From Rhodovulum visakhapatnamense (GTDB lineage: Bacteria > Pseudomonadota > Alphaproteobacteria > Rhodobacterales > Rhodobacteraceae), in NCBI RefSeq assembly GCF_004365965.1, contig NZ_SOEB01000005.1, positions 124,001 through 188,000 on the forward strand: a stretch of DNA of 64,000 bases. The letters are read 5' to 3'. How positions within the stretch are numbered: the first letter of the stretch is position 1; every line of letters begins with the position of its first letter. The notes beneath the pieces were generated by a model that saw nothing but the letters and a program-made list of their open reading frames with translations, made no database searches and was not told the DNA's origin. The translations under genes and the position numbers were made by a program. Below are positions 39,036 through 48,011 of this stretch, one piece after another.

Positions 39036-39206
39036 ATGTCAGACCGCCCCGATCATCCCGCCGACACGTTCTTCCGCGCCTTTCTGGTGTCGGGCTTCTT
39101 CGCCTTCTTCGTGTTGCTGGTCCTGGTCTGGGTGACGGCGGGTTACGGATGGGCGCTGGCGCTGGCCGGCGCGATCTGGTTCGCGCTGCATCTGGCCGCC
39201 GCCTGA
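39036..39206 (+). CDS. Small hydrophobic protein
   Basis: 56-residue protein with a charged N-terminus (MSDRPDHPADTFFRAF) and two closely spaced hydrophobic helices (FFAFFVLLVLVWVTAGYG and ALALAGAIWFALHLAA). Probably a small inner-membrane protein. No family recognised and no good Shine-Dalgarno sequence, so it is only a likely gene. It lies 46 bases after the aminotransferase gene and is convergent with the SLC13 permease. Confidence 0.55.
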   Translation: MSDRPDHPADTFFRAFLVSGFFAFFVLLVLVWVTAGYGWALALAGAIWFALHLAAA

Positions 39207-39210
39207 CCGG

Positions 39211-40989
39211 TCAAAGCGGCCACAGAAGCGGGATCAGCAACGCCGACAAAAGCCCCATGGACAGGTTCAGCGGGATCCCCACCCGCAGGAAATCGGTGAA
39301 GCGATAGCCGCCGGGGCCATAGACCATCATGTTGGTCTGATAGCCGATGGGCGTCGCGAAACTGGCTGAGGCCGCGATCATCACCGCCACCACCAGCGGC
39401 CGCGGATCGACGCCAAGCGCATGGCCCAGCCCCACCGCAATCGGGGTCACGACGACGGCGACCGCGTTGTTTGTGACCAGTTCGGTCAGCACCGAGGTCA
39501 GCAAGTACACCGCCCAGACCACGAAGAACGGCGGCAGTTCCGCCAGATAGGGCGCAAGCCCGTCGACGATCAGCTTGACCGCGCCCGAGGATTCCAGCGC
39601 CGCACCGACCGCCAGCATGGCGAAGATCAGCGCCAGCAACCGGCCCTCGACGAAGGTGAAGGCCTCTTCGGCGTCGATGCAGCGCGCCGCCAGCACCAGC
39701 GCCACCGCCGCCACCGCCAGCATCAGGATCGGCGCGACACCCAGCGCCGCCAGCACCACGATGCCCACCAGCGCGCCGATGGCGATGGGCGCCTGGGTCC
39801 GGCGATAGGCGCGGCCCGAGGGATGGGTGATGTCGACCAGCCCCATGTCGGCGGCCAGCCGCTTGATGTCGGCGGGCGCGCCCTCCAGCAGCAGGGTGTC
39901 GCCGACCCGCACCACCAGATCGTCAAGCTGGCGCCCGATATTCTGGTTCCGCCGGTGCGCGGCCAGCACATAGACCCCGAATTTCCGCCTCAGCCGCAGC
40001 GAGCCCAGCGTCTGTCCGATCATCTTGCAGCCGGGCGAGATCAGCACCTCGACCGTCGAGGTCTCGACCGCCGACAGCTGATCGACCCGGCGCAACGACT
40101 TGTTGCGCTGCAGCGACAGCAATTCGGTGACCTGGGTCCGCAACACCACCCGGTCGCCGGTCTGCAGCGTCACGCCGTTCAGATTGCGCCGGAGCGACTC
40201 GTCGCCCCGGATCACGTCGATCAGCCGGACGCCCTCGCGCTTGAACAGCTGCACGCCCGTAACCTCGCGGCCGATCAGGTTGCTGTCGGGCGGGATCACC
40301 GCCTCGGTGAAGAACTTCATCTTCGACTTGTCGGACAACAGATCGGCCATGCTGTCGCGGGCGGGCAGCAGCCGGCGCCCGAAGACGCGCAGATAGATCA
40401 TCCCCCAGGCGACCAGCACCAGCGCCAGCGGCGTGACCTCGAAGATCGAGAAGGGCTCCAGCCCCTGGGTCCGCGCCACCCCGTCGACCAGCAGGTTGGT
40501 CGAGGTCCCGATCAGCGTCAGCGTGCCCCCGAGGATCGCGGCATAGCTGAGCGGGATCAGAAGCTTCGAGGCCGAGACCCCGAGGCTGCGCGCCAGCTGG
40601 ACGAACACCGGCAGCATCACCACCACGACCGGCGTATTCGACACGAAGGCCGACGAGATCAGCACGAAGCCCATCAGCGTGGCAATGGCGCGCCGTGGCT
40701 TCTGCTTGCCGCCGCGCTCGGCGGCATGGATCACCCAGTCGAGCGCGCCGGTCCGGACCAGCGCCCCCATCACCAGGAACATCGCGGCGATGGTCCAGGG
40801 GGCGGGGTTCGACAGCACCCGCAGCGCGTCCTCATAGGGCAGGATGCCCAGAACCAGCATCACCGTGGCGCCGCAGATCGCGATCACCTCGGCAGGATAG
40901 CGTTCGCGCACGAAGGCCACGAACATCGCGGCCACGACCGCCAGCGCCAGCAGCGCCATGCCGGTGGGGGGGAGCGAAAGCGGGATCAT
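39211..40989 (-). CDS. SLC13/DASS-family permease with two TrkA-C domains
   Basis: 592-residue ion-coupled transporter. N-terminal helices with SSAFVSNTPVVVVMLPVF and GTLTLIGTSTNLLVDGV (the SNT and TN substrate-binding motifs) are followed at about residues 205-375 by two cytoplasmic TrkA-C regulatory domains (REVTGVQLFKREGVRLIDV; RVGDTLLLEGAPADIKRLA). The second membrane half has LTELVTNNAVAVVV and SFATPIGYQTNMMVYGPG. Homologues move sulfate, dicarboxylates or similar anions; the substrate is not readable. ATG at 40989 has GAAGG upstream. Confidence 0.9.
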   Translation of the reverse strand: MIPLSLPPTGMALLALAVVAAMFVAFVRERYPAEVIAICGATVMLVLGILPYEDALRVLSNPAPWTIAAMFLVMGALVRTGALDWVIHAAERGGKQKPRRAIATLMGFVLISSAFVSNTPVVVVMLPVFVQLARSLGVSASKLLIPLSYAAILGGTLTLIGTSTNLLVDGVARTQGLEPFSIFEVTPLALVLVAWGMIYLRVFGRRLLPARDSMADLLSDKSKMKFFTEAVIPPDSNLIGREVTGVQLFKREGVRLIDVIRGDESLRRNLNGVTLQTGDRVVLRTQVTELLSLQRNKSLRRVDQLSAVETSTVEVLISPGCKMIGQTLGSLRLRRKFGVYVLAAHRRNQNIGRQLDDLVVRVGDTLLLEGAPADIKRLAADMGLVDITHPSGRAYRRTQAPIAIGALVGIVVLAALGVAPILMLAVAAVALVLAARCIDAEEAFTFVEGRLLALIFAMLAVGAALESSGAVKLIVDGLAPYLAELPPFFVVWAVYLLTSVLTELVTNNAVAVVVTPIAVGLGHALGVDPRPLVVAVMIAASASFATPIGYQTNMMVYGPGGYRFTDFLRVGIPLNLSMGLLSALLIPLLWPL

Positions 40990-41163
40990 CGACGGCCCTT
41001 CACTGGCTTCAGGACAAGTATGTGCGCCCGATCCGGCCTCGGCAAGCGATGCGGCCGGGTCCGGAAGGGTCGCGGCGGCCACCGCGGATTGCTCCGCCCG
41101 GCCGCGCGCCGTCGCAGGAAAGACCGTCCCGAGGACGTCCGGTCGGCCCGCAAGGGGCTCCGG

Positions 41164-41976
41164 TCATGGCGCGGCCTGCTCCAGCCGTCCGCCCTGGCGG
41201 ATCATGCGCACGCGCATGGCGCGGCCGGTGCGGTCGTCGGTTTCGACATAGACGCCCGACAGGGTCGCCTCGCCCATCGCCGGAGTAAAGCGGGTCTTCG
41301 ACATGCCGGTGATGAAGCGGCGCATCGGTTCGGCCTTGTCCATGCCGATGACCGAATCGTAATCGCCGCACATGCCGGCATCGGTCAGATAGGCGGTGCC
41401 GTCGGGCAGGATCTGGGCGTCGCCGGTCGGCACATGGGTATGGGTGCCGACGACAAGGCTGGCGCGGCCGTCGCAATAATGCCCCAGCGCCATCTTCTCG
41501 GAGGTCGCTTCGCAATGCACATCGACCACCGCCGCCTGGGCAAGCCCGCCCAGCGGATGCGCCTTCAAGACGGTCTCGATGGCCGAGAACGGATCGTCGA
41601 AGGGCCGCTTCATGAAGACCTGGCCAAGGATCTGCGCCACCAGCACCTTCCGCCCGCCCCGGGCGTTGAACAGCCGCGCACCCTTGCCCGGCGCCCCCTT
41701 GGCGAAGTTCAGCGGCCGCAGGATACGCGGCTCCTGCTCGATGAAACCCAGCATGTCCTTCTGGTCGAAGGCATGATCGCCCAGCGTCACGCAATCGGCC
41801 CCGGCCTCGAGCAGCCCCTTGGCATGGGCAGGCGTCAGCCCGGCGCCCGACGAGGCATTCTCGCCATTGACCACAACGAAATCGAGGCCCCAGGCCTCGC
41901 GCAGGGCCGGAAGGCGGTCGGCCACGGCCGACCGGCCCGAGCGGCCCATCACATCTCCGAGGAACAGCAATTTCAT
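41164..41976 (-). CDS. YmdB-like metallophosphoesterase (TIGR00282 family)
   Basis: 270-residue calcineurin-like phosphoesterase. Metal-binding blocks run in order: FLGDVMGRSGR, VVNGENASSG, LGDHAFDQKD, VDVHCEATSEK and VVGTHTHVPTGDA. Homologues such as Bacillus YmdB hydrolyse 2',3'-cyclic nucleotides and influence RNA turnover; the role here is inferred only. It follows the 5-formyltetrahydrofolate cyclo-ligase gene by 42 bases and is probably the last gene of the mgtE unit. Confidence 0.9.
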   Translation of the reverse strand: MKLLFLGDVMGRSGRSAVADRLPALREAWGLDFVVVNGENASSGAGLTPAHAKGLLEAGADCVTLGDHAFDQKDMLGFIEQEPRILRPLNFAKGAPGKGARLFNARGGRKVLVAQILGQVFMKRPFDDPFSAIETVLKAHPLGGLAQAAVVDVHCEATSEKMALGHYCDGRASLVVGTHTHVPTGDAQILPDGTAYLTDAGMCGDYDSVIGMDKAEPMRRFITGMSKTRFTPAMGEATLSGVYVETDDRTGRAMRVRMIRQGGRLEQAAP

Positions 41977-42018
41977 GGCCGTCAGCCCTAGGACGGAGCG
42001 GCCGCGCGCGCAAGTGTC

Positions 42019-42573
42019 TTAGGGCAGGATCACTTCCGCTTCGGTAACGATCAGATCGAGCGGCAGGTCGGTCGGCTCGGCCGGAAGGTCCGGCAGTTCC
42101 TGGCCCGCATAGGCCAGCCCGACCGCCAGAACAGGGCCGCGCGCGCGCAAAAGCGCCAGTGTCCGGTCGTAGTACCCGCCGCCATAGCCCAGCCGGATGC
42201 CCCGCCGGTCGAAGGCCAGAAGCGGCACGATCAGCACCTCCGGGACCATCGGCCGCGGCTCGGACGGGATCGAGACGCCGAACGGCCCCCGCTCCATCGC
42301 GCAATCAGGCGTCCAGAGCCGGAAGGACAGCGGTCGCGCCGCGCCCTCGATCACCGGCACGCCGACCGGCCCGGCCCGGCCCAGCGCCGCCATCGCGGGG
42401 CGCGGGTCAAGCTCGGACCGGATCGGCAGATAGCCGGCGGCCGGGCGGCCCAGATGAGGCGCCAGCACCGCGTCCAGCCGGGCCAGAGCCTCTGCGCCGC
42501 GGGCCGGGTCATGGACGGCGGCGCGCCGCGCCTGCGCCTCGGCCCGAAGCGCGGCCTTCGCCGCGACGATCAC
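42019..42573 (-). CDS. 5-formyltetrahydrofolate cyclo-ligase
   Basis: 184-residue MTHFS family enzyme, which returns 5-formyl-THF to the folate pool as 5,10-methenyl-THF using ATP. Signature segments are VPLLAFDRRGIRLGYGGGYY with the following DRTLALLR (nucleotide/phosphate loop) and the N-terminal KAALRAEAQARRAAV. Length matches. Its start ATG overlaps the mgtE stop by four bases (ATGA), so the two are translationally coupled. Confidence 0.93.
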   Translation of the reverse strand: MIVAAKAALRAEAQARRAAVHDPARGAEALARLDAVLAPHLGRPAAGYLPIRSELDPRPAMAALGRAGPVGVPVIEGAARPLSFRLWTPDCAMERGPFGVSIPSEPRPMVPEVLIVPLLAFDRRGIRLGYGGGYYDRTLALLRARGPVLAVGLAYAGQELPDLPAEPTDLPLDLIVTEAEVILP

Positions 42574-43955
42574 AACAGCACCACCGAGGCGAGCCCGAGA
42601 AACGCGAAGAAGCCGACGACATCGGTCACCGTGGTCACGAAGGTCCCCGAGGCCAGCGCCGGATCGACCCCGAGCCGGTCCAGCATGACCGGCACCAGGA
42701 TACCGGCCAGCGCCGCAACCCCCAGATTGATGATCATCGCCGCCGCGATCACCATCGCCAGCGTGCCCGATCCGAACCAGAGGACGCCCACCGCCCCCAT
42801 CACCAGCGCGAACAGCACCCCGTTGATCACGCCGACAGCCAGTTCGCGCCGCACGACGCGCCAGACGTTCGAGCCGGTCAGGTCCTTGGTCGCCAGCGCG
42901 CGCACCGCGACGGTCAGCGACTGGGTCCCGGCATTGCCGCCCATAGAGGCGACGATGGGCATCAGCACGGCCAGCGCGACCACCTGGGCGATCGCGGTCT
43001 CGAACTGGGCGATCACCAGCGAGGCGACGATGGCGGTGCCGAGGTTCACCAAGAGCCAGGGCACGCGCTGACGGCAGGTCTCGACCACCCGGTCGCTGAG
43101 GCTGCTGTCGCCGACCCCGGCCAGACGCAGGATGTCTTCTTCATGTTCCTCGTCGAGGACGGCCATCGCGTCGTCGATGGTGATGATCCCGACCAGCCGC
43201 CCGGCATCGTCGACAACGGGCGCCGAAATCAGGTGATACTGGTTGAAGGCATAGGCGACCTCGCCTTCCTCCTGGGTCGCGGGAATGGTGCGGAAGCTCT
43301 CCTCGAACAGCTCGGTCAGCTTGACCGACCGGCGCGAGGACAGAAGCTTGCCAAGCGTCACGTAGCCCACCGGCCGGATGCCGGGATCGACCACGATGAC
43401 ATGGTAGAACTGGTCGGGCAGCGTTTCCTTGTGGGCGCGCAGATGGTCGATGGTCTCGCCCACGGTCCAGTGTTCGGGCGCGCGCACCACCTCGCGCTGC
43501 ATCAGGCGGCCGGCGGAGTATTCCGGATAGGTCAGCGCCTGCTCGACGGCCAGCCGGTCGGCATCTTCCAGCGCGTCCAGAATCGCCGCCTGCTGCGGCT
43601 CGTCGAGATCTTCCAGCAGATCGACGACGTCGTCGGATTCAAGCTCGCGGACGGCCTCGGACAGGACGTCGCGCGGCAGGAAGGCGATCACCTCCTCGCG
43701 CAGGCTTTCGTCGAGTTCGGACAGCACCTCGCCGTCGAAGAAGCTCGATCCCAACAGCAGGATCTCGCGCCGGTGGCCGCTGTCGACCTGTTCCAGAAGG
43801 TCGGCGATGTCGGCGGGGTGCAGCGGTTCCAGCAATTCGCCAAGGCGCACCCGGTCGCCTGCGGCCACGGCCAGGCGGATCGCGGCAACCGTCCGGTTGT
43901 CGAGACCGTAGCCCTCTTCCCCGGGCTCCGCCTGGTCGATGACCTCGTTTTCCAT
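42570..43955 (-). CDS. mgtE: Magnesium transporter MgtE
   Basis: 461-residue Mg2+ channel/transporter. The cytoplasmic N domain (residues about 20-140, LLEPLHPADIADLLEQVDS), two CBS domains (about 150-270; VTLGKLLSSRRSVKL and GIITIDDAMAVLDEE) and five membrane helices are present. The pore helix segment MPIVASMGGNAGTQSLTVAV is diagnostic. Inner membrane. First gene of a unit with the cyclo-ligase and the phosphoesterase; the 152 bases before it show no element I could name. Confidence 0.96.
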   Translation of the reverse strand: MENEVIDQAEPGEEGYGLDNRTVAAIRLAVAAGDRVRLGELLEPLHPADIADLLEQVDSGHRREILLLGSSFFDGEVLSELDESLREEVIAFLPRDVLSEAVRELESDDVVDLLEDLDEPQQAAILDALEDADRLAVEQALTYPEYSAGRLMQREVVRAPEHWTVGETIDHLRAHKETLPDQFYHVIVVDPGIRPVGYVTLGKLLSSRRSVKLTELFEESFRTIPATQEEGEVAYAFNQYHLISAPVVDDAGRLVGIITIDDAMAVLDEEHEEDILRLAGVGDSSLSDRVVETCRQRVPWLLVNLGTAIVASLVIAQFETAIAQVVALAVLMPIVASMGGNAGTQSLTVAVRALATKDLTGSNVWRVVRRELAVGVINGVLFALVMGAVGVLWFGSGTLAMVIAAAMIINLGVAALAGILVPVMLDRLGVDPALASGTFVTTVTDVVGFFAFLGLASVVLL

Positions 43956-44107
43956 GCCTGCCCTTCCGCTGCCTTGTCCGCACCATAACCATTGCCCGTT
44001 GCAGGCAACAAGGTCGGATGCAGGCCGCGCGCGGCCGCAGGCCCGAGCATCGGCCAGAAACCTCTCCGGAGATGTCAGAAAGCCGAGGCGCGCAGCCGTC
44101 GCGCGGG

Positions 44108-45448
44108 TTAAAGCCCGGCCAGACGCCGCGCGATCCGGGTCTGGGCCGCCACGGCCGTGCCGAGATCGTGGGTGACGATGCGGCCGTCGCGCACCACCTG
44201 CCGCCCCTCGACGAACAGATCGCGCACCCGGTTCGGCCCGGCCAGCAAGATAGCGGCCCGATCCCAGAGCCCGGCCGCCTCGATCCCCGACATGTCCCAG
44301 ATCGCCAGATCCGCACGCATGCCCGGGGCCAGCCGCCCGCAGTCGGGCCGCCCCAGCACATCGGCGCCGCCCCGGGTCGCGATTTCAAGCGCCTCGCGCG
44401 CGCTCATCGCATCGGCGCCCAGCACCACCCGCTGCAACAGCATCGCCTGCCGCGCCTCGCCGATCAGGCTGCCACCGTCATTGCTGGCCGACCCGTCGAC
44501 GCCAAGGCCCACCCGCACCCCGGCATCGCGCATCGCGCGGACCGGCGCGATGCCGGACCCGAGCCAGCAGTTCGAACAGGGACAATGCGCGACCCCGGTG
44601 CCCGATTGCGCGAAAAGTGAAATTTCGCGACCGTCAAGCTTGACGCAATGGGCGTGCCAGACATCGTCGCCAGTCCAGCCCAGATCCTCGGCATATTGCC
44701 CGGGGCGACAGCCGAACCGGTCCAGCGAATAGGCGATATCCTCATCGTTTTCGGCCAGATGCGTGTGCAGCCGCACGCCCTTGTCGCGCGCCAGAAGGGC
44801 CGCGTCGCGCATCAGTTCGGGGCTGACGGTGAAGGGTGAACAGGGCGCGACGCCGACCCGGATCATGGCGCCCGGATCGGGATCGTGAAAGGCGTCGATC
44901 ACCCGGATGCAGTCCTCGAGGATCGCGGGCTCGGCCTCGACCAGCCCGTCAGGCGGCAAACCGCCCTTCGACTCGCCGATGCTCATGGCGCCGCGGGTCG
45001 CATGGAACCTGATCCCGACCTCGCGCGCCGCGGCGATGGTATCGTCCAGCCGCGCCCCGTTCGGATAGAGGTACTGATGGTCCGAACTCATGGTGCAGCC
45101 CGAAAGCGCCAGTTCGGACAGGCCGACCAGGGCCGAAACCCGGAATTCCTCGGGGCCGAAGCGCGACCAGATCGGATAAAGCGTCTTCAGCCAGCCGAAC
45201 AGCAGCGCATCCTGGGCGCCCGGCACCGCGCGGGTAAGGCATTGCGACAGGTGATGGTGGGTGTTCACAAGCCCCGGCGTCACCAGACACCCGTCGGCCC
45301 GGACGATCTCGGCCCCCTCGGGCGCGAGGCCCGTGCCAATCTCGGCCACGCAGCCGTCGCGCAGCCGCAGATCGGCCCCCGCCAGCTCGCGCCGCTCGTC
45401 GTCCATGGTGACGATCAGCTCGGCGCCCTGGATCAGCATATGGCCCAT
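44108..45448 (-). CDS. 8-oxoguanine deaminase-like amidohydrolase
   Basis: 446-residue metal-dependent amidohydrolase. Metal ligands are in VNTHHHLSQCLTRAV, LHTHLAENDED, WHAHCVKLDG and GLGVDGSASNDGG. CPCSNCWLGSGIAPVRAMRD and the SASNDGG motif are those of the 8-oxoguanine deaminase/AtzB-like branch, which converts 8-oxoguanine to urate. Chlorohydrolase relatives with other substrates cannot be excluded. It starts 3 bases after hisN stops, so it is the second gene of that unit. Confidence 0.85.
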   Translation of the reverse strand: MGHMLIQGAELIVTMDDERRELAGADLRLRDGCVAEIGTGLAPEGAEIVRADGCLVTPGLVNTHHHLSQCLTRAVPGAQDALLFGWLKTLYPIWSRFGPEEFRVSALVGLSELALSGCTMSSDHQYLYPNGARLDDTIAAAREVGIRFHATRGAMSIGESKGGLPPDGLVEAEPAILEDCIRVIDAFHDPDPGAMIRVGVAPCSPFTVSPELMRDAALLARDKGVRLHTHLAENDEDIAYSLDRFGCRPGQYAEDLGWTGDDVWHAHCVKLDGREISLFAQSGTGVAHCPCSNCWLGSGIAPVRAMRDAGVRVGLGVDGSASNDGGSLIGEARQAMLLQRVVLGADAMSAREALEIATRGGADVLGRPDCGRLAPGMRADLAIWDMSGIEAAGLWDRAAILLAGPNRVRDLFVEGRQVVRDGRIVTHDLGTAVAAQTRIARRLAGL

Positions 45449-45451
45449 GGG

Positions 45452-46249
45452 TCAGGCCGCCGCCGAAAGGATCGCCAGCGCCTCGGCATGGATACTGGCA
45501 TTGGCGGCCGCGACCACCCGGCCCCCGTCATGGGCCGGACCGCCCTTCCAGTCGGTGACGATGCCCCCCGCCGCCTCGATCACCGCGATCGGGGCCTGAA
45601 TGTCATAGGCATGCAGTCCCGCCTCGACCACCAGATCGACATGGCCCATGGCCACCAGCGCATAGGCGTAGCAATCCATCCCGTAGCGCACCATCTGCGC
45701 CTGACCGGCCAGCGCGGCAAAGACGCGCCTCTCTTCCGGGGTGCCGACCTCGGGGAAGGTCGAAAAGACCGAGGCCTGAGAAAGAGGGCGCGGCGCGCGG
45801 GTCGCAAGCCTGCGCTGGCCATGGGGTCCTGAAAACTCGGCCCGTCCGAACCCGCCCAGGAGGCGTTCGCCGATATAGGGTTGGTCGATGATGCCGAGGA
45901 TCGGTCCGTCCGCATCGGACAGCGCGACCAGGACGCCCCAGGTCGGCGTACCGCAGACGAACCCGCGGGTTCCGTCGATCGGGTCGAGCACCCAGGTCAG
46001 CCCGCTGCGGGACGAGGTGCCATCAAGCTCCTCGCCCAGAACGCCGTCTTCCGGGCGGCGGTCGGCGAGAATCGCGCGCATCGCCGCCTCGGACGCACGA
46101 TCGGCGCGCGTGACAGGGTCGAAGCCCGTCCCGGCCTTGTTCTCGACCCCGAGGGCCGCCGTACGAAAATGCGACAGGGTCGCGGTTCGTGCAGCATCGG
46201 CCAGCGCATGCGCGATCTCGATCAGGGAGTCGGCTTCCGTATCTTTCAT
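45452..46249 (-). CDS. hisN: Inositol monophosphatase-family histidinol-phosphatase
   Basis: 265-residue Mg-dependent phosphatase. Metal and substrate motifs are GEELDG, WVLDPIDGTRGFVCGTPTWG and AYDIQAPIAVIEAAGG. The RGFVCG sequence after DPIDGT is characteristic of the HisN-type histidinol-phosphate phosphatase of alphaproteobacteria and actinobacteria rather than of inositol monophosphatase itself. It is not near other his genes. Overlaps nothing and leads the 8-oxoguanine deaminase gene. Confidence 0.85.
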   Translation of the reverse strand: MKDTEADSLIEIAHALADAARTATLSHFRTAALGVENKAGTGFDPVTRADRASEAAMRAILADRRPEDGVLGEELDGTSSRSGLTWVLDPIDGTRGFVCGTPTWGVLVALSDADGPILGIIDQPYIGERLLGGFGRAEFSGPHGQRRLATRAPRPLSQASVFSTFPEVGTPEERRVFAALAGQAQMVRYGMDCYAYALVAMGHVDLVVEAGLHAYDIQAPIAVIEAAGGIVTDWKGGPAHDGGRVVAAANASIHAEALAILSAAA

Positions 46250-46337
46250 CCGGCCTCCGGTGGACTTGCGGACGGGGCGCTGATGCGCCTGCCACCTGGG
46301 CGCTAGCCTTGCTACGCTCGTCCGTCAAGCACCGGTT

Positions 46338-46706
46338 TCAGGCCACGTCGCTCAGCACGCGCGCCAGTTCGAAAAGCCGCCGCCTCTGGTTCTCGGGAAT
46401 GGCATAGTAAGAGCGCACCAGTTCCAGCGCTTCCTTGTCCGACAAGAGATCGTCGGGCATGCCGGTGGTCGTCTGCTCGGCGTTGCGGCCATCAAGGCCT
46501 TCGAAGAAGAAGCTGACCGCGACGTCCAGCGCATCGGCGATGTCCCACAGACGGGAGGCGCTGACGCGGTTCATGCCGGTCTCATACTTCTGAATTTGCT
46601 GGAACTTGATACCGACCCGCTCGGCCAGTTGCTGTTGGGTCATGCCCACCATCCAGCGCCGGTGTCGGATACGTTTGCCCACATGGACATCTACAGGGTG
46701 TTTCAT
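46338..46706 (-). CDS. XRE-family HTH regulator (PraR/PhrR-like)
   Basis: 122-residue regulator. The Cro/C1 HTH spans about residues 10-65 (IRHRRWMVGMTQQQLAERVG, IKFQQIQKYETGMNRVSAS), followed by a C-terminal region with DKEALELVRSYYAIPENQ. This architecture is common in alphaproteobacteria and matches the PraR/PhrR group, which controls stress or quorum-sensing genes in rhizobia. GAGGAG lies 7 bases before the start. It faces a 334-base AT-rich intergenic region that may contain its targets' operators. Confidence 0.9.
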   Translation of the reverse strand: MKHPVDVHVGKRIRHRRWMVGMTQQQLAERVGIKFQQIQKYETGMNRVSASRLWDIADALDVAVSFFFEGLDGRNAEQTTTGMPDDLLSDKEALELVRSYYAIPENQRRRLFELARVLSDVA

Positions 46707-47040
46707 TGGTGAACTCCTCTACCGACAAACATATAGCAACACCTATGCCAAGCGAACGGGGAAACGCTCTTAACCCACCACTTCGCTAATAAACCCATAA
46801 CAAAAAAGGTAATTTAAATTTGTACGATCCCTGGGGCAGTGCACGAAATTGGTTAAGTACCCCGACTCAAGCTCGCGTAATGGTTGCATGTCGCGAATCT
46901 GAAAGAGCGCCTTCGCATTTCGCAAACAACCTTTAGACAGGTGCCCTTTGCATTCTGCGAAAGCAGGGATCACTGGTCACACCACCCCGGCCCCACTAAG
47001 GTTACCGCCGTGTCAGTCTACACCATTCTACGGAGTTTCG
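46707..47040. other. AT-rich intergenic region with TTYGCA repeats
   Basis: 334 bases without a convincing gene, between the divergent HTH regulator and quinone oxidoreductase genes. Composition drops sharply (for example near 46790-46825). Four related motifs occur: TTCGCA at 46912, TTTCGCAAA at 46918-46926, TTTGCA near 46948 and TGCGAAA at 46956-46962. The second and fourth form an inverted pair. They could be binding sites for a regulator. A 67-codon open frame on the minus strand (46770-46973) lacks a ribosome-binding site and is not called. Confidence 0.5.
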
Positions 47041-48003
47041 ATGCGCCTTTTCCAGCTTGACCGGATCGGAGAACAGCCGCGCCTGGCCGAGGCAGACTGT
47101 CCCGCCCCAGCCGCGGGCGAGGTCCGGGTGCGGATCGCGGCCTGCGGGCTCAATTTCGCCGACCTCCTGATCATCGAGGGCCGCTATCAGGAACACCCTC
47201 CCCTGCCCGCGACCCTGGGCATGGAGTTGGCCGGAACCGTCGAGGCGCTGGGCGAGGGAGTCGATCCGGGCCGTCTGGGCACACGCGTCGCGGTCTTTGC
47301 CGGATCGGGCGGGCTGGCCGAGGCCGGTTGCTTTCCCGCCGACCGCTGCCTGCCCCTGCCCGAGACCATGAGCTTCATCGAGGCCGCAGGGTTTCAGATC
47401 GCCTATGGAACCTCGCATGTGGCCCTGTCGCACAAGGCGCGGCTGGCCCCCGGCGAGACGCTGCTGGTCACCGGCGCGGCGGGCGGGGTCGGGCTGACCG
47501 CAGTCGAGATCGGCAAGGCGATGGGCGCGACCGTGATCGCCTGCGCGCGCGGCGCCGACCGGCTGGAGGTCGCGCGCGCTGCGGGCGCCGATCACCTGAT
47601 CGACAGCGACACAGACGATCTGCGCGCGGCGGTGCTGGCGCTTGGCGGGGCGGATGTGGTCTATGACCCGGTCGGCGGGCCGCTCTTTGCCGAAGCGATG
47701 CGGGCCTGTCGGCCCGACGGGCGCCTGCTGGCGATCGGATTCGCCTCGGGCGAGGTGCCGCAGATCAAGGCCAACCACCTGCTGGTCAAGAACCTCTCGG
47801 TGATCGGGCTTTACTGGGGCGGCTATCTGGCCTTCCGCCCCCAGGTGCTGACCGCCAGTCTGGCGACGCTGTTCCGCTGGCATGCCGAAGGGCGGCTGCA
47901 TCCCCATGTCAGCCATGTGCTGCCGCTCGAGCGCGCGGCCGAGGGGCTGGATCTGTTGCGCCAGCGCAAGGCGACCGGCAAGGTGGTGATCGCGATGCAC
48001 TGA
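47041..48003 (+). CDS. NADPH:quinone oxidoreductase-family protein
   Basis: 320-residue zinc-independent medium-chain dehydrogenase/reductase. The GroES-like N-terminal part (VRIAACGLNFADLLIIEGRY) precedes the Rossmann domain with VTGAAGGVGLTAVEIGKAMG and VVYDPVGGPLFAEAM. No structural or catalytic zinc ligands, as expected for quinone oxidoreductases. The ATG at 47041 has GGAG just upstream. It is convergent with the LysR gene, 8 bases apart. Confidence 0.9.
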   Translation: MRLFQLDRIGEQPRLAEADCPAPAAGEVRVRIAACGLNFADLLIIEGRYQEHPPLPATLGMELAGTVEALGEGVDPGRLGTRVAVFAGSGGLAEAGCFPADRCLPLPETMSFIEAAGFQIAYGTSHVALSHKARLAPGETLLVTGAAGGVGLTAVEIGKAMGATVIACARGADRLEVARAAGADHLIDSDTDDLRAAVLALGGADVVYDPVGGPLFAEAMRACRPDGRLLAIGFASGEVPQIKANHLLVKNLSVIGLYWGGYLAFRPQVLTASLATLFRWHAEGRLHPHVSHVLPLERAAEGLDLLRQRKATGKVVIAMH

Positions 48004-48011
48004 CCGGCGCC

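Noticed and set aside
46770-46973. 67-codon minus-strand open frame in the AT-rich gap
   Set aside because: No ribosome-binding site, no recognisable domain, and it overlaps the repeat motifs.
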